Assembly (NCBI RefSeq): GCF_001870485.1
Contig: NZ_MDKE01000055.1
Location: forward strand, 1-64,000
Direction of reading: 5' to 3'
Source: Oceanisphaera psychrotolerans
GTDB lineage: Bacteria; Pseudomonadota; Gammaproteobacteria; Enterobacterales; Aeromonadaceae
Length of the DNA stretch: 64,000 nt
Of this stretch, positions 9,514-20,793 are shown piece by piece (positions within the stretch are counted from its first letter, which is position 1; the number at the start of each line of letters is the position of its first letter). A program made the translations under genes and the position numbers. Below the pieces are notes generated by a model, which made no database searches, was not told where the DNA came from, and was given only the letters and a program-made list of their open reading frames with translations.

Positions 9514-9705
9514 TTACGCACCTGCCTTTTGGTTCAAAACAGTCTTAACACGCGCGATGTCGCGACGTACATTTTTGATGTTGTGAGTCTGAGCCAGTTG
9601 ACCGGTGCTGGCCTGGATGCGCATATTGAATTGCTCGCGCAGCAGACCCAGCAGTTCCTGGTTCAGTTCTTCAACACTCTTTTCACGCAGATCTTGTGCT
9701 TTCAT
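9514..9705 (-). CDS. rpmC: 50S ribosomal protein L29
   Basis: 63 residues, [22 protein letters not shown], a two-helix protein beside the peptide exit tunnel that helps dock trigger factor and SRP. The chosen ATG overlaps the rplP stop by one base (TGATG). An in-frame GTG immediately upstream is less likely. The spacing implies translational coupling with rplP. Confidence 0.95.
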   Translation of the reverse strand: MKAQDLREKSVEELNQELLGLLREQFNMRIQASTGQLAQTHNIKNVRRDIARVKTVLNQKAGA

Positions 9706-10118
9706 CACATCACCGTCCGAGTTACGAAAGTGGTCCTAACCGGCAGCTTGGCAGCCGCCAGTGCAAAGGCTTCGCGAGCCAGAGCCTCAGGTACACCGTC
9801 CATCTCATACAGGACACGACCCGGCTGAATCTGGGCAACCCAGTATTCCACGTTACCTTTACCTTTACCCATACGAACTTCGAGGGGCTTTTCGGTAATC
9901 GGCTTGTCCGGGAAAATACGGATCCAGATTTTACCTTGACGCTTAACGTGACGAGTCATGGCACGACGTGCTGCTTCGATCTGGCGAGCAGTAATACGTC
10001 CACGAGTAATCGCCTTCAGACCAAAGGTACCGAAAGAAATCAGGTTACCAGAGGTCGCCACACCGCGGTTGCGGCCTTTGTGGACTTTACGGAATTTCGT
10101 ACGTTTTGGTTGCAACAT
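9705..10118 (-). CDS. rplP: 50S ribosomal protein L16
   Basis: 137 residues, [21 protein letters not shown], close to the E. coli length of 136. The conserved [21 protein letters not shown] and the basic C-terminus are present. It lies near the peptidyl-transferase centre and A-site tRNA. It follows rpsC by 12 bp. Confidence 0.97.
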   Translation of the reverse strand: MLQPKRTKFRKVHKGRNRGVATSGNLISFGTFGLKAITRGRITARQIEAARRAMTRHVKRQGKIWIRIFPDKPITEKPLEVRMGKGKGNVEYWVAQIQPGRVLYEMDGVPEALAREAFALAAAKLPVRTTFVTRTVM

Positions 10119-10130
10119 GTCCGAGTCTCC

Positions 10131-10826
10131 TTACTTACCGCGGCCTTTGCGCTTGGGCTTGGACGGGGCTTGAGGCTCCTGGGCAACGGCTTGCAGGCCG
10201 CCCAGAACTTCACCCTTGAATATCCAAACCTTTACGCCGATGATGCCGTAAGTGGTAGATGCTTCAGAAGTTGCATAGTCGATATCGGCACGCAGGGTGT
10301 GCAGAGGCACACGACCTTCACGGTACCATTCGGTACGCGCGATTTCAGCGCCGCCCAGACGACCGCTCACTTCCACCTTGATGCCTTTGGCGCCGATGCG
10401 CATGGCGTTCTGTACCGCGCGCTTCATGGCACGACGGAACATCACGCGACGCTCCAGCTGGGAGGCGATAGAATCGGCAACCAGCTGACCATCCAGCTCA
10501 GGCTTACGCACTTCGGAAATGTTGATCTGTGCAGGAACGCCAGCCAGTTTGGCTACGTGCTTGCGCAGTTTTTCCACGTCTTCGCCTTTCTTACCGATAA
10601 CCACGCCGGGACGAGCGGTGTGAATAGTCACACGGATGCTCTTGGCCGGACGCTCGATCACGATACGAGAAAGAGAAGCGTTTTTCAGTTCCTCTTTGAG
10701 GTACTGACGCACTTGAAAATCGCTGTGCAGGTTGTCAGCGAAGTCCTTGGTATTCGCAAACCAGGTCGAGTTAAAAGGCTTGGTGATACCTAAGCGAATA
10801 CCATTCGGGTGTACTTTCTGGCCCAT
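10131..10826 (-). CDS. rpsC: 30S ribosomal protein S3
   Basis: 231 residues, [22 protein letters not shown]. The KH domain is visible at about 60-90 ([20 protein letters not shown]), and the C-terminal domain follows ([15 protein letters not shown]). The C-terminal tail is lysine/arginine/proline rich ([14 protein letters not shown]). Together with S4 and S5 it lines the mRNA entry channel. It is 18 bp after rplV. Confidence 0.97.
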   Translation of the reverse strand: MGQKVHPNGIRLGITKPFNSTWFANTKDFADNLHSDFQVRQYLKEELKNASLSRIVIERPAKSIRVTIHTARPGVVIGKKGEDVEKLRKHVAKLAGVPAQINISEVRKPELDGQLVADSIASQLERRVMFRRAMKRAVQNAMRIGAKGIKVEVSGRLGGAEIARTEWYREGRVPLHTLRADIDYATSEASTTYGIIGVKVWIFKGEVLGGLQAVAQEPQAPSKPKRKGRGK

Positions 10827-10844
10827 TGCTTATCTCCTAGCCTC

Positions 10845-11177
10845 TTAGCGGTCGGACACAACCACAGTAATGTGGCTGGTACGCTTCATGATACGGTCCG
10901 CGCGGCCCTTGGCACGAGGACGAATACGCTTCATGGTCGGACCTTCGTCAACGAAGATCTTGGCCACGGTCAGCTCATCGATATCCGCGCCTTCATTGTG
11001 CTCGGCATTGGCAATGGCAGATTCAAGTACTTTCTTAACCAGAACGGCAGCCTTTTTCGGGCTGAAAGCCAGGACATTCAGTGCCTTGTCTACGGTCAGA
11101 CCACGGACTTGATCGGCTACCAGGCGCGCCTTCTGGGCAGAAGTACGAGCAAAGCGGTGTTTAGCTATAGCTTCCAT
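10845..11177 (-). CDS. rplV: 50S ribosomal protein L22
   Basis: 110 residues, [22 protein letters not shown], with the tunnel-lining beta-hairpin loop near residues 80-100 ([17 protein letters not shown]). This loop is the known site of macrolide-resistance changes. No insertion or deletion relative to the common sequence is apparent. It lies 10 bp after rpsS. Confidence 0.97.
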   Translation of the reverse strand: MEAIAKHRFARTSAQKARLVADQVRGLTVDKALNVLAFSPKKAAVLVKKVLESAIANAEHNEGADIDELTVAKIFVDEGPTMKRIRPRAKGRADRIMKRTSHITVVVSDR

Positions 11178-11187
11178 CTTTTACCCC

Positions 11188-11466
11188 TTAACGCTTCTTG
11201 GCCTTCTTATCAGCGGCATGGCCGCGATAAGTACGAGTCTGTGCAAATTCGCCTAGCTTATGACCGATCATTTCCTCAGAAACGAAGACAGGTACGTGCT
11301 GACGACCATTATGGACAGCGATGGTCAAACCGATCATGTTCGGAATGATCATTGAACGACGGGACCAAGTCTTAATTGGTTTCTTTTCCCCGCTTTCCAC
11401 CGCTTTCTCTACCTTCTTCAGCAAGTGCAGGTCGATAAACGGACCTTTCTTGAGAGAACGTGGCAT
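11188..11466 (-). CDS. rpsS: 30S ribosomal protein S19
   Basis: 92 residues, [22 protein letters not shown], ending [12 protein letters not shown]. The signature [18 protein letters not shown] is present. S19 pairs with S13 in the head of the 30S subunit. It lies between rplB (21 bp) and rplV. Confidence 0.97.
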   Translation of the reverse strand: MPRSLKKGPFIDLHLLKKVEKAVESGEKKPIKTWSRRSMIIPNMIGLTIAVHNGRQHVPVFVSEEMIGHKLGEFAQTRTYRGHAADKKAKKR

Positions 11467-11487
11467 GGTGATACCTCTAAAAAACTA

Positions 11488-12312
11488 TTACTTGTTACGG
11501 TGACGTACCACGAACTGGTCGGTACGCTTATTTTTACGGGTCTTGGCACCCTTGGTCGGTTTGCCCCAAGGAGTAACCGGGTGACGGCCACCAGAGGTAC
11601 GACCTTCACCACCACCGTGCGGGTGGTCTACCGGGTTCATCGCCACACCGCGAACGGTAGGACGAACACCACGCCAGCGCTGTGCACCGGCTTTACCCAG
11701 CTGACGCAGCATGTGCTCGGAGTTACCAACTTCACCCAGGGTCGCACGACACTCGGCCAGTACTTTACGTACTTCACCGGAACGCAGACGCAGAGTCACG
11801 TAGGTACCTTCACGCGCCAGGATCTGAGCGGAAGTACCGGCGGAGCGAGCGATCTGCGCGCCTTTGCCAGGCTTCATCTCGATGGCGTGCACGGTGCTAC
11901 CCACAGGGATGTTGCGCATCGGCAGACAGTTACCTGCCTTGATCGGAGCAGCATCACCGGACAGCAGCTGGTCGCCAGCATGAACACCTTTCGGTGCCAG
12001 GATGTAACGACGCTCACCGTCTGCATACAGCACCAGAGCGATGTTAGCGGAGCGGTTAGGATCATATTCCAGACGCTCTACCTTGGCCGGGATACCGTCT
12101 TTGTTGCGCTTGAAGTCAACAATACGGTAGTGCTGCTTGTGACCACCGCCGATGTGGCGAGTGGTAATGCGGCCACCATTGTTACGACCACCTGACTTGG
12201 ATTTTTTCTCCAGCAGGGCGGCGAACGGCTTGCCTTTGTACAGTTCCGGGTTGCTGACCTTGACTACATGACGGCGACCCGGAGAAGTAGGCTTACATTT
12301 TACGATTGCCAT
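11488..12312 (-). CDS. rplB: 50S ribosomal protein L2
   Basis: 274 residues. The N-terminus is [21 protein letters not shown]. The C-terminal motif [20 protein letters not shown] contains the conserved histidine next to the peptidyl-transferase centre. L2 is required for subunit joining. It lies 17 bp after rplW. Confidence 0.98.
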   Translation of the reverse strand: MAIVKCKPTSPGRRHVVKVSNPELYKGKPFAALLEKKSKSGGRNNGGRITTRHIGGGHKQHYRIVDFKRNKDGIPAKVERLEYDPNRSANIALVLYADGERRYILAPKGVHAGDQLLSGDAAPIKAGNCLPMRNIPVGSTVHAIEMKPGKGAQIARSAGTSAQILAREGTYVTLRLRSGEVRKVLAECRATLGEVGNSEHMLRQLGKAGAQRWRGVRPTVRGVAMNPVDHPHGGGEGRTSGGRHPVTPWGKPTKGAKTRKNKRTDQFVVRHRNK

Positions 12313-12329
12313 TTTGAATTACTCCTCTC

Positions 12330-12632
12330 TTACTCGGCACCGCCGATGAAGTCGATGTCCTGACCTTCTTTCAGGGTCACGTAGGCTTTTTTCCAATCGG
12401 AACGTTGGCCCATGCGGTTACCGGTGCGCTTGGTTTTACCCTTCACCAGCAACGTGCGAACATCTTTAACTTCAACTTCGAACAGCTTCTCGACCGCAGC
12501 TTTAACTTCAGCTTTGGTAGCATCCTTGGCAACCTTGAACACGATAGTGTTGGTTTTTTCGGCAACCATGGTGCTTTTTTCAGAGATATGCGGCGCCTTC
12601 AGAACTTTCAGAATACGCTCTTCACGGATCAT
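12330..12632 (-). CDS. rplW: 50S ribosomal protein L23
   Basis: 100 residues, [22 protein letters not shown]. It is located at the exit tunnel, where trigger factor docks, and the extended loop carrying [18 protein letters not shown] is intact. Its start overlaps the rplD stop by four bases (ATGA), implying translational coupling. Confidence 0.97.
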   Translation of the reverse strand: MIREERILKVLKAPHISEKSTMVAEKTNTIVFKVAKDATKAEVKAAVEKLFEVEVKDVRTLLVKGKTKRTGNRMGQRSDWKKAYVTLKEGQDIDFIGGAE

Positions 12633-13234
12633 GCCAGCATCTCCTCGATTTGCTTAACTGCGTCGGCAGTTACCAATACCTTGTCGAACGCGATCAAAGA
12701 AACCGGGTCGATACCAGCCACGTCACGCACGTCTACCTTGTACAGGTTACGGGCGGCGAGGAACAGGTTCTCGTCCACTTCGGCAGTCACGATCAGAACA
12801 TCAGTCAGATCCCACTGCTTCAGCTTGGCCAGCAGTTCTTTCGTCTTCGGCGCTTCAACACCGAATTTCTCAACCACGATCAGACGCTCTTGACGTACCA
12901 GCTCAGAGAGGATGCTCTTGATGGCACCACGGTACATCTTCTTGTTGACCTTCTGGCTGTGATCTTGCGGCTTAGCTGCAAAAGTCACACCACCAGAACG
13001 CCAAATCGGAGAGCGGATGGTACCGGCACGGGCCCGGCCGGTGCCCTTTTGGCGCCACGGCTTCTTGCCGCCGCCAGACACTTCGGAACGGGTCTTCTGA
13101 GCACGAGTACCTTGACGAGCACCAGCTGCATAGGCCACAACAACCTGATGCACCAGCGCTTCGTTGAACTCACGCCCGAAGGTAGTTTCGGAAACTTCAA
13201 GAGCGCCTTGCGCGTCTTTCATTACCAATTCCAT
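12629..13234 (-). CDS. rplD: 50S ribosomal protein L4
   Basis: 201 residues, [20 protein letters not shown]. The long internal loop ([20 protein letters not shown], about residues 55-75) reaches into the exit tunnel. In E. coli L4 also represses the S10 operon by acting on its leader, and a leader of matching length exists upstream of rpsJ here. It overlaps rplW by four bases. Confidence 0.97.
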   Translation of the reverse strand: MELVMKDAQGALEVSETTFGREFNEALVHQVVVAYAAGARQGTRAQKTRSEVSGGGKKPWRQKGTGRARAGTIRSPIWRSGGVTFAAKPQDHSQKVNKKMYRGAIKSILSELVRQERLIVVEKFGVEAPKTKELLAKLKQWDLTDVLIVTAEVDENLFLAARNLYKVDVRDVAGIDPVSLIAFDKVLVTADAVKQIEEMLA

Positions 13235-13251
13235 TACTATCTCCTCAGACG

Positions 13252-13890
13252 TTACGCTTTAACGGCAGGTTTAACGATGACGTTGCCGTTAGTCGCACCC
13301 GGGACTGCACCTTTAATGAGCAGCAGGTTGCGATCAACATCAACGCGGACCACTTCCAGGTTCTGCGTGGTTACACGCTCAGCACCCATGTGACCGGCCA
13401 TTTTCTTGCCTTTGAACACGCGACCCGGAGACTGGTTCTGACCAATAGAACCCGGTGCGCGGTGAGACAAGGAGTTACCATGAGTCATGTCCTGGGTACG
13501 GAAGTTCCAACGCTTAACAGCGCCAGCGAAACCCTTACCTTTAGAAGTACCGGTAACGTCTACTTTCTTGACATCAGCGAAGATGTCTACTTTCAGCTCG
13601 GAACCGACTTCGATACCTTCGCCTTCACCTGAACCCAGGCGGAATTCCCACAGACCGCGGCCCGCTTCCACGCCAGCTTTAGCGAACAGACCCGCTTCCG
13701 GCTTGGTGATACGGTTCGCTTTCTTGATGCCAGTGGTCACCTGAACAGCTTGATAGCCATCCTGTTCCAGTGTTTTCACCTGGGTAACACGGTTGGCATC
13801 TACTTCGATAACGGTGACCGGGATGGACACGCCGTCTTCGGTGAAGACACGGGTCATACCCAGCTTACGACCTACTAGACCGATTGCCAT
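13252..13890 (-). CDS. rplC: 50S ribosomal protein L3
   Basis: 212 residues, [21 protein letters not shown], with the conserved [28 protein letters not shown] loop that approaches the peptidyl-transferase centre (written here only as the region near residues 140-165). The glutamine in the QNQSPG motif is the residue methylated by PrmB in enterobacteria. It follows rpsJ by 21 bp. Confidence 0.96.
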   Translation of the reverse strand: MAIGLVGRKLGMTRVFTEDGVSIPVTVIEVDANRVTQVKTLEQDGYQAVQVTTGIKKANRITKPEAGLFAKAGVEAGRGLWEFRLGSGEGEGIEVGSELKVDIFADVKKVDVTGTSKGKGFAGAVKRWNFRTQDMTHGNSLSHRAPGSIGQNQSPGRVFKGKKMAGHMGAERVTTQNLEVVRVDVDRNLLLIKGAVPGATNGNVIVKPAVKA

Positions 13891-13911
13891 TGATAAAACC
13901 TCTTTCCGTTA

Positions 13912-14421
<510 letters not shown>

Positions 14422-14441
14422 GCCGGCCGTGTTATTTTTAA

Positions 14442-14487
14442 GCAACTTTGTTTTATGCAACCGGGGCTTTAAGCAGCCGGGCTTTAA
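14442..14487. repeat. Three degenerate ~15-bp direct repeats upstream of the S10 promoter
   Basis: Units begin at 14442 (GCAACTTTGTTTTAT), 14457 (GCAACCGGGGCTTTAA) and 14473 (GCAGCCGGGCTTTAA). They lie between the argH stop and the rpsJ promoter. They may be remnants of slippage or regulator sites. No terminator for argH was recognised in this gap. Confidence 0.5.
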
Positions 14488-14510
14488 TTTCAGGCGTCCG
14501 GCTCCTGGCG

Positions 14511-16391
14511 TCAGGCAACCTTGGTCTTGCCGATCAGGCCGGCCTTGCCCTTCAGTATCACTTCCAGCGCTACCTCGTCACAGGCATGCTGACGCGGGCA
14601 CAGATCGCAGTCTTTCATCACCTTCTCGGGCAACAGTGACTTGCTGGTGGCACCGAAGCCCAGCTTCATGAAGAACTCGGGCACCCGGGTCAGCACGATG
14701 ACCCGTTCGATGGCCATGTCCTCGGCTTTCTTGAGGATTTTCTCTACCAGCGCCTTGCCCTGCCCCTGGCCCTGAAAGCCCGGCTCCACGCCGAGAGAGC
14801 GAATTTCCGCCAGCCCGGTGTCATAGACGTACAAGGACGCACAGCCGCTGATCTGGCCCTGGGTTTCGGTCACCGCAAACTCGCCCACCGCCTGGATCAA
14901 CTCCTTGCGAGTACGAGGCAGGTTCTCGCCGATATTGGCCCAGTAGTTCACCATGCGTTCGATGGCGTCCAGATCGGTCAGCCGGGCGCTGCGCACGTGA
15001 ATGCCGGAGGTATCACGCTGGGTGAGCCGACGCTCGGCGCTGGTCAGGGCAAACTCCACCTGATCCGGTGCCACCCCGCCCAGGGCGCAACGGCTGGCCA
15101 GGCTGGACTCCAGCGACAGCTTGCCGTAGACATCGTCTTCGATCAGCGGACTGAACTGCTTGAAGTCTTCCATCGGCAATTCTTCCATCGGCAGCTTCTG
15201 GCTGATGGCATGCACCACGATGGCACCGACAATATGGTGCGCCTCGCGGAACGGAATGCCCTTGGACACCAGGTAGTCGGCCATTTCGGTGGCGTTGGAA
15301 TACCCCCCCTGGGCCGCTTCACGGGTCTTGTCTTCATTGAGCTTGATGTCGTGCAGCACCATCTCGGCCATTTCCAGACAGTCGTACCAGGTGTCGAGTG
15401 CGTCGAACAGCCCTTCCTTGTCTTCCTGCATGTCCTTGTTGTAGGCCAGCGGCAGTGCCTTCAGGGTCATCATCATGCCCGCATAGGAACCGAACACGCG
15501 GCCGCATTTGCCACGGATCAGTTCCAGTGCATCGGGGTTCTTCTTTTGCGGCATCAGTGACGAGCCGGAAGTGACCCGATCGGACAGCTCGATGAAGCCC
15601 GATTCGCCGGAGTTGTAGAAAATCAGATCTTCGGCGAAACGAGACAGGTGCATCATCGAGTTGGCGGCGCAGTTCATCAGCTCCAGCACATGGTCACGAT
15701 CCGACACCGAGTCCAGGCTGTTGCGGGTCGGAGACGAGAAACCCAGCGAATGGGCCAGTTCATGACGGTCGATGGGAAAGCCGGTGCCGGCCAGGGCGCC
15801 GGAACCCAGCGGGCAGGTGTCCATGCGCTTGTGTGCGTCCTGCAGCCGGGTAAAGTCCCGCTCCAGCATTTCGACGTACGCCAGGCACCAGTGCGCAAAG
15901 GTCACCGGTTGGGCCCGCTGCAGATGGGTATAACCCGGCAGCACGGTCGCCTGCTGTTCACGGGCCACACTCACCAGTTTCTGCTGCATGGCATCCAGCT
16001 TGGCCAGCAGCGGCGGCACCTGCTGCTTGCACCACAGCTTGAGATCGGTCGCCACCTGATCGTTACGGCTGCGGCCGGTATGCAACTTCTTGCCCAGATC
16101 GCCGACGGCAGAAATGAGATGGCCCTCAACCCAGGAGTGAATATCTTCCGCATCGGACTGGAGGATCTGGCTGGGATCTTCCATGACCTTGAGTTTAAGG
16201 TCGTTGAGTGCCAGTTCGATCTTCTGCTGCTCTTGTGCGGTCAGCACCCCGCCCTTGGCCAGAGCCCGGGACCAGGCAATGGAGCCGACGATATCCTGCT
16301 CCGCCAGGCGATAATCGAAACGCAAAGAATCATTGAACTGCTTGAACTTGGCATCTGCCGCCTGACTGAAACGTCCACCCCAAAGTGCCAT
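14511..16391 (-). CDS. argH: Argininosuccinate lyase fused to an N-acetylglutamate synthase-type acetyltransferase, ArgH(A)
   Basis: 626 residues versus about 460 for plain ArgH. Residues 1 to about 455 are the lyase, which converts argininosuccinate to arginine and fumarate. HTGRSRNDQ is at 104-112, the GYTHLQRAQ histidine near 156, and the mobile catalytic loop [11 protein letters not shown] at 276-286. From about 470 a GNAT domain follows, with an acetyl-CoA loop ([14 protein letters not shown]) and the [12 protein letters not shown] cysteine motif seen in short N-acetylglutamate synthases. This fusion type is known from Moritella and Vibrio-type bacteria and supplies the first step of arginine synthesis without a separate argA. 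It is separated from argG by a 216-bp gap. Confidence 0.95.
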   Translation of the reverse strand: MALWGGRFSQAADAKFKQFNDSLRFDYRLAEQDIVGSIAWSRALAKGGVLTAQEQQKIELALNDLKLKVMEDPSQILQSDAEDIHSWVEGHLISAVGDLGKKLHTGRSRNDQVATDLKLWCKQQVPPLLAKLDAMQQKLVSVAREQQATVLPGYTHLQRAQPVTFAHWCLAYVEMLERDFTRLQDAHKRMDTCPLGSGALAGTGFPIDRHELAHSLGFSSPTRNSLDSVSDRDHVLELMNCAANSMMHLSRFAEDLIFYNSGESGFIELSDRVTSGSSLMPQKKNPDALELIRGKCGRVFGSYAGMMMTLKALPLAYNKDMQEDKEGLFDALDTWYDCLEMAEMVLHDIKLNEDKTREAAQGGYSNATEMADYLVSKGIPFREAHHIVGAIVVHAISQKLPMEELPMEDFKQFSPLIEDDVYGKLSLESSLASRCALGGVAPDQVEFALTSAERRLTQRDTSGIHVRSARLTDLDAIERMVNYWANIGENLPRTRKELIQAVGEFAVTETQGQISGCASLYVYDTGLAEIRSLGVEPGFQGQGQGKALVEKILKKAEDMAIERVIVLTRVPEFFMKLGFGATSKSLLPEKVMKDCDLCPRQHACDEVALEVILKGKAGLIGKTKVA

Positions 16392-16457
16392 AACCTTTTA
16401 CTCCTCGACGACATTACTGAATATTATTGTTAACCGCGCTGGGCAGTTATTGCTCGC

Positions 16458-16463
16458 ATTATA
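16458..16463 (-). promoter_or_regulatory. Possible argH promoter (-10)
   Basis: TATAAT on the minus strand lies 67 bp upstream of the argH start and is followed by GCGAGC. No convincing -35 hexamer is visible, so this may be a minor or activator-dependent promoter. It would allow argH(A) to be expressed separately from argCBFG. Confidence 0.4.
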
Positions 16464-16479
16464 CTGAAAACAAAGCGCT

Positions 16480-16522
16480 AAGCGGTAAGCCTGTCTCTTA
16501 TTTACCAACAGGCTCACCGCTT
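16480..16522. repeat. Imperfect inverted repeat in the argG-argH gap
   Basis: AAGCGGTAAGCCTGT (16480-16494) pairs with ACAGGCTCACCGCTT (16508-16522) with one mismatch across a 13-nt loop. It sits directly upstream of the proposed argH -10 element. It could be an intercistronic RNA hairpin that shapes mRNA stability. Confidence 0.6.
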
Positions 16523-16540
16523 ACCGCCTTCACCAACAAC

Positions 16541-16563
16541 ACAGGGGGCTCTTAGCCCCCTGT
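16541..16563 (-). terminator. Hairpin after argG, weak terminator or processing stem
   Basis: A perfect 10-bp stem ACAGGGGGCT / AGCCCCCTGT has a 3-nt loop, 45 bp past the argG stop. The following minus-strand bases (GTTGTTGG) are not a clear T run. It may therefore attenuate rather than end the argCBFG transcript. Confidence 0.5.
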
Positions 16564-16607
16564 GGTCACGATGTCACCTTTCGGTAAATCTTACTTCTTC
16601 TGGCTGT

Positions 16608-17801
16608 TCAGTGCTTGATGCGGCTGGCCAGCGAGTACAGACGGATGAAGCCTTCGGCGTGGCTCTGGTCGTACACTTCGTCTTCACCGAAGGTCGCAAA
16701 CTCTTCCGAGTACAGGCTGTTGGGCGAGGACTTCTGAATGGCGGTCACCTGCCCCTTGTACATCTTCAGCACCACTTCACCGGACACGTCCTCGGCGATG
16801 GCTTCGGCAGAGGCCAGCAGCGCCTTGCACAGCGGGGTGAACCAGCGGCCGTCGTAAACCAGGTGGGAGAACTCGGCACCCACCTTCTCGCGCCAGGCGC
16901 GGGTCGGCTTGTCCAGCACCAGCTCTTCGATGGCACGCAGGGCGGCCATCATTACGGTGCCGCCGGGGGTTTCGTAGCAGCCACGAGACTTCATGCCCAC
17001 CAGGCGGTTCTCGACGATGTCGACCCGGCCAACGCCGTGCTTGGCGGCACGTTCGTTCAGGGTGATCAGCACCTGATAAGGGCTCATGGCCTGGCCATCG
17101 ATGGCCACGATATGGCCTTTCTCAACGGTCAGTGACAGGGTCTCGGCCTTGTCAGGCGCCTGCTCGGGAGACACGGTCCAGGTCCAGGCCTGTTCGGACG
17201 GCTCGTTCCAGGTGCTTTCCAGCTCGCCACCTTCGGTGGAGATGTGCCAGGCGTTGGCATCGCGGGAATAAATCTTGGTGGCGCTGGCGGTGGTCTTGAT
17301 GTTGCGCTCGGCCAGGTAGTCGAGCAGATCTTCACGGCTGCGCATGTCCCAGATCCGCCAGGGGGCGATGATCGCCAGCTGCGGGGCCAGTGACGCCACG
17401 GCGCCTTCGAAACGCACCTGGTCGTTACCCTTGCCGGTACAACCATGAGAGATGGCATCGGCGCCTTCGGCCACGGCGGCTTCGACCATCGCCTTGGCGA
17501 TGACCGGACGGGCCATGGAGGTACCCAGCAGATAGGTGCCTTCGTAGATGGCACCGGTGGTCAGGGTCGGATAGACGTAATCGTTGACGAATTCGTCTTT
17601 CAGATCGGCCACGATGCACTTGGAGGCGCCGGAGGCGATGGCTTTTTCTTCTACGCCTTCCAGATCTTCCTCGCCCTGGCCCACATCGGCCACGAACGCG
17701 ATAACTTCACAACCGGCGTAGTTCTCTTTCAACCACGGAATGATGGCAGAAGTGTCCAGGCCGCCAGAGTAGGCCAGCAGAATTTTTTTGAATTGGCTCA
17801 T
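16608..17801 (-). CDS. argG: Argininosuccinate synthase
   Basis: 397 residues, short-form ArgG. It condenses citrulline and aspartate with ATP to argininosuccinate in the cytoplasm. The PP-loop ATP-binding motif AYSGGLDTS is at residues 10-18, with conserved [13 protein letters not shown] and [11 protein letters not shown] segments further on. It overlaps the argF stop by one base (TAATG), so it is coupled to argF. It is the last tightly packed gene of argCBFG. Confidence 0.97.
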   Translation of the reverse strand: MSQFKKILLAYSGGLDTSAIIPWLKENYAGCEVIAFVADVGQGEEDLEGVEEKAIASGASKCIVADLKDEFVNDYVYPTLTTGAIYEGTYLLGTSMARPVIAKAMVEAAVAEGADAISHGCTGKGNDQVRFEGAVASLAPQLAIIAPWRIWDMRSREDLLDYLAERNIKTTASATKIYSRDANAWHISTEGGELESTWNEPSEQAWTWTVSPEQAPDKAETLSLTVEKGHIVAIDGQAMSPYQVLITLNERAAKHGVGRVDIVENRLVGMKSRGCYETPGGTVMMAALRAIEELVLDKPTRAWREKVGAEFSHLVYDGRWFTPLCKALLASAEAIAEDVSGEVVLKMYKGQVTAIQKSSPNSLYSEEFATFGEDEVYDQSHAEGFIRLYSLASRIKH

Positions 17802-18718
17802 TAATGCATATCCCTGTTAATCAATGTCAGCAGCACGGCATTCTGGACGTGCATGCGATTTTCGGCTTGGTCGAGGATAAAGGAGGCAGGGCCGTCCATC
17901 ACCTCGGAAGTTATTTCCCACTCCCTGTGGGCAGGCTGGCAATGCAGCACCTGTTTGGCTCCGGTTTTATCGAGCATGGCCTGATTGATCTGATACGGCA
18001 TGAAGATTTCCTTCACCTGTTCCAGCGGCGTTTCGTCGCCCATGGACACCCAGGTATCCGTATAGAGCACATCAATCCCTTCCACCTCATCGAGGTTGTC
18101 GGTTACCCGCACCCTGGCGCCGCTCACGGCGGCGAGCGCCTCGGCTTCCTTAAGGATTTGCGCATCCACATTATGGCCTCGCGGACACACAGCGGTCACG
18201 GTCGAGCCCAGAATGGCACCGGCCAGTAACAGCGAGTTGGTCACGTTGTTACCATCACCCACGTAAACCAGGTGCACCTTGCTCAGATCGTCATGATGCT
18301 CGGCAATGGTCATGAAGTCCGCCAGCGCCTGGCATGGATGATACAGGTTACAGAGTGAGTTGATCACCGGTACTTTCGCATATTTTGTCATTTCGACCAG
18401 GGTCTGATGATCATAAACCCGGGCCACGATGGCGTCACACCAGCGCGACAGGTTGGCGGCAAAGTCCTGGACCGTTTCCCGGTTGCCCATGGCGCCGTTC
18501 TGGCTGTCCAGATAGACCGCATGGCCGCCGAGCCGGTTGATACCGATATCGAAGGTCACCCGGGTGCGCAGCGAGGGCTTCTCGAACAGGGTCACCACGC
18601 TCTTGCCCTTGAGGGCATCGGCGTATCTGGCCGGGTTGGCCTTGAGCTCTTTGGCCAGATTCAGGATCTGTTCGATCTGCTCTTTACTGTAATCTTTCAG
18701 GCTCAGTAAATGCTGCAT
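17801..18718 (-). CDS. argF: Ornithine carbamoyltransferase
   Basis: 305 residues. It makes citrulline from ornithine and carbamoyl phosphate. The carbamoyl-phosphate motif is FEKPSLRTR (45-53) rather than STRTR, and the ornithine loop is HCQPAHRE (259-266) instead of HCLP. From memory these variants are normal for the Shewanella/Vibrio-type ArgF clade, so I do not read them as loss of function. [12 protein letters not shown] is the catalytic-site segment (as [12 protein letters not shown] here). It lies 9 bp after argB. Confidence 0.94.
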   Translation of the reverse strand: MQHLLSLKDYSKEQIEQILNLAKELKANPARYADALKGKSVVTLFEKPSLRTRVTFDIGINRLGGHAVYLDSQNGAMGNRETVQDFAANLSRWCDAIVARVYDHQTLVEMTKYAKVPVINSLCNLYHPCQALADFMTIAEHHDDLSKVHLVYVGDGNNVTNSLLLAGAILGSTVTAVCPRGHNVDAQILKEAEALAAVSGARVRVTDNLDEVEGIDVLYTDTWVSMGDETPLEQVKEIFMPYQINQAMLDKTGAKQVLHCQPAHREWEITSEVMDGPASFILDQAENRMHVQNAVLLTLINRDMH

Positions 18719-18727
18719 AACGCCTCC

Positions 18728-19525
18728 TTAATGGGAAATCCGAGTGCCACACTCGGACTCACCGGCCAGCAGCGACAACAACTGTTCCGGATAGCGCCAG
18801 CTGCCCACGGCCACCGGCTTGCCCAGAGTCTTGGTGGCCTTGAGCGCCGCCTTGACCTTGACCGCCATACCGTCCTTGATGATGTTCTGCTTCATCAGTT
18901 CGAGGGCGTCCGCCTCGTTCAGCTCGGCAATACGCTGACCCTTGCCATCGAGAATACCGCTCACGTCCGACAGCATCACCAGATCCGCATCCAGGATCTC
19001 GGCGATGGCGGTGGCAGCCTGGTCCGCGTTCACGTTCATCAGCTGGCCATCGAAGGTAATACCGATGGAGCTGACCACCGGCAGGAAGCCTCCCTGCAGC
19101 AGGGTGCTGACCAGGGTGGCATCGCCGCCTTCAATCTGGCCGACAGCACCCAGCTCCGGGTCCAGCTGGCTGACCCGGCACAGGCCGCCGTCTGCCAGAC
19201 ACAGGCCGACCGAGTTGATGCCATGAGCGATGGCCTGAGCCAGCAACAGTTTGTTGGCGGTACCGGCCAGGGCACCGGCGATCACCGGGATCTGGTCGAA
19301 AGGCGTCACCCGCAGGCCGTCTTTCTTGGTGGACGTCAGGCCCATGGCCTTCAGCTGGTTATCCACCAGCACGCCGCCGCCATGAACCAGCAGCAGCGGC
19401 CGACCCGACTCATCGAAGAAAGTCTTGAGGGTGGTAAACAGAGCCGCCAGAGCCTTGTCGCTTTCCAGCAGGGTACCGCCCAGTTTGATGACCAGAGGTG
19501 ATAGCTGTGATTGTTGGGTTGTCAT
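18728..19525 (-). CDS. argB: Acetylglutamate kinase
   Basis: 265 residues. It phosphorylates N-acetylglutamate, the second step of the pathway. The amino-acid kinase fold is seen from [11 protein letters not shown] (12-22), the glycine-rich [17 protein letters not shown], and [16 protein letters not shown] near the nucleotide site. The N-terminus is about seven residues longer than E. coli ArgB, with no arginine-sensing extension. It starts 6 bp after argC. Confidence 0.96.
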   Translation of the reverse strand: MTTQQSQLSPLVIKLGGTLLESDKALAALFTTLKTFFDESGRPLLLVHGGGVLVDNQLKAMGLTSTKKDGLRVTPFDQIPVIAGALAGTANKLLLAQAIAHGINSVGLCLADGGLCRVSQLDPELGAVGQIEGGDATLVSTLLQGGFLPVVSSIGITFDGQLMNVNADQAATAIAEILDADLVMLSDVSGILDGKGQRIAELNEADALELMKQNIIKDGMAVKVKAALKATKTLGKPVAVGSWRYPEQLLSLLAGESECGTRISH

Positions 19526-19531
19526 CCTTGA

Positions 19532-20545
19532 TTACTCCTGAACCAGGCCCGCCAGCGGCGAGAATCCCTGATGAATATTGATACACTGGATGGCCTGACT
19601 GGCCGCGCCTTTCAGCAGATTATCGATCGCCGACACCACGATCAGCTGGTTACCGTCTCGCGACCAGTGCAGGTCACAGAAGGGGGTACCCGCCACGTCG
19701 TTGATTTGCGGCCACTGGCCGGTCAGGCGCACGATTTTCTGGCCGTCGTAAGCCTGGTGATAGGCGGCGGCAATCTGCTCGTCGCTGACGTCGTCGTTCA
19801 ACTGCACATAGATGGTGGCGAGAATACCACGCACGAAATTACCCAGATGGGGCTGAAACACCACCTGGTTGCTCAAATGGTGGCTGATTTCCGGCTGATG
19901 GCGATGGTTGAATACGCCATAGGGCTTGAGGCTGACTTCGCAGAAGCTGTTGCCCATGCTGGCCTTGCGACCGGCACCACTAACACCGGACACGGCGCTG
20001 ATAATCGGCTTGCTGCCGGCGGCGATCAGGCCGGCCTGCTGCAACGGCTTGAGTGCGCTGAGCGAGGCGGTGGGGTAGCAGCCGGGAACGGCAATCAGCT
20101 GGGCCGCCTTGATGGCGTCCTGATTCCACTCGGCTAGGCCGTAGGCGGCCCGAGCCAGCCAGTCACCATGCTGATGCTGGAAACCATAGAAGCGCTCGTA
20201 GAACCCTTCACCGGGAACCCGGAAGGCACCGGACAAGTCAAACACCGGCAGCCCCTTGGCCAGAAAGTCCGACGCCAGATCGTGGCTCACTTCGTGGGCG
20301 GTGGCCAGCAGTACCAGATCCGCTTCGGTATGGATGCGACTCAGGGCGTCTTCATCCAGCGGCAGCAGCGGCAGGTCGATCACGCCACGCCAGCGCGGGT
20401 GCAGGCTGGCAAAGGGTTTGTGCGCATCCTGGCTGCCACTCGATACATAGAGGCCGGACAGGGTCAGATTGGGGTGGCTCTGGATCAGACCGGCCAGTTC
20501 GGCTCCGGTATAACCACTGGCACCAATAATTGCAGCTTTTAACAT
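19532..20545 (-). CDS. argC: N-acetyl-gamma-glutamyl-phosphate reductase
   Basis: 337 residues from the ATG at 20545; a TTG seven codons upstream is also open but less likely. It is NADPH-dependent and reduces acetylglutamyl phosphate to the semialdehyde. The dinucleotide-binding [12 protein letters not shown] is at 6-17, and the catalytic cysteine is in VPGCYPTAS (Cys156). It is the first gene of argCBFG, divergent from argE across a regulator-binding region. Confidence 0.96.
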   Translation of the reverse strand: MLKAAIIGASGYTGAELAGLIQSHPNLTLSGLYVSSGSQDAHKPFASLHPRWRGVIDLPLLPLDEDALSRIHTEADLVLLATAHEVSHDLASDFLAKGLPVFDLSGAFRVPGEGFYERFYGFQHQHGDWLARAAYGLAEWNQDAIKAAQLIAVPGCYPTASLSALKPLQQAGLIAAGSKPIISAVSGVSGAGRKASMGNSFCEVSLKPYGVFNHRHQPEISHHLSNQVVFQPHLGNFVRGILATIYVQLNDDVSDEQIAAAYHQAYDGQKIVRLTGQWPQINDVAGTPFCDLHWSRDGNQLIVVSAIDNLLKGAASQAIQCINIHQGFSPLAGLVQE

Positions 20546-20723
20546 GGGCGTATCCGTCAATATCAATTCGGCTTGGGGTAGATGCAGGTATCAGCCTAGC
20601 GTGTTTTCAGGGCTTATGTCACCCTAGGGAAAAGGCTCAGGCGTCCTGTCGTCGTCGCTGTGATGAAGGGGGGAAATACATGGCCATCTGTTATGCTAGT
20701 TACCCGGATAAGAACAAGCTGGC

Positions 20724-20752
20724 AGCCTAGCAATAAAAACATATTTATGCAA
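20724..20752 (-). promoter_or_regulatory. argC promoter
   Basis: On the minus strand TTGCAT (20752-20747), a 17-bp spacer and TAGGCT (20729-20724) form a plausible sigma70 promoter. Its -35 element lies inside the upstream ARG box, so ArgR binding would block it directly. The leader would be about 170 nt. Confidence 0.55.
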
Positions 20753-20772
20753 TTGTGCTGAATTTAAATTAG
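20738..20772. promoter_or_regulatory. Tandem ARG boxes between argC and argE
   Basis: TGAAT-TTAA-ATTAG (20759-20772) matches the ARG box TGAATnnnnATTCA well. A weaker box, AACAT-ATTT-ATGCA, sits at 20738-20751. Their centres are 21 bp apart, the spacing of tandem 18-bp ARG boxes separated by 3 bp in E. coli. ArgR hexamer binding here would repress both divergent units when arginine is plentiful. Confidence 0.65.
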
Positions 20773-20793
20773 ATAATTTCCGACGGAGATCCT

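Noticed and set aside
17801-18718. ArgF as a non-standard carbamoyltransferase because of SLRTR and HCQP
   Set aside because: These variants are, from memory, normal in Shewanella/Vibrio-type ornithine carbamoyltransferases, and the operon context is arginine synthesis.
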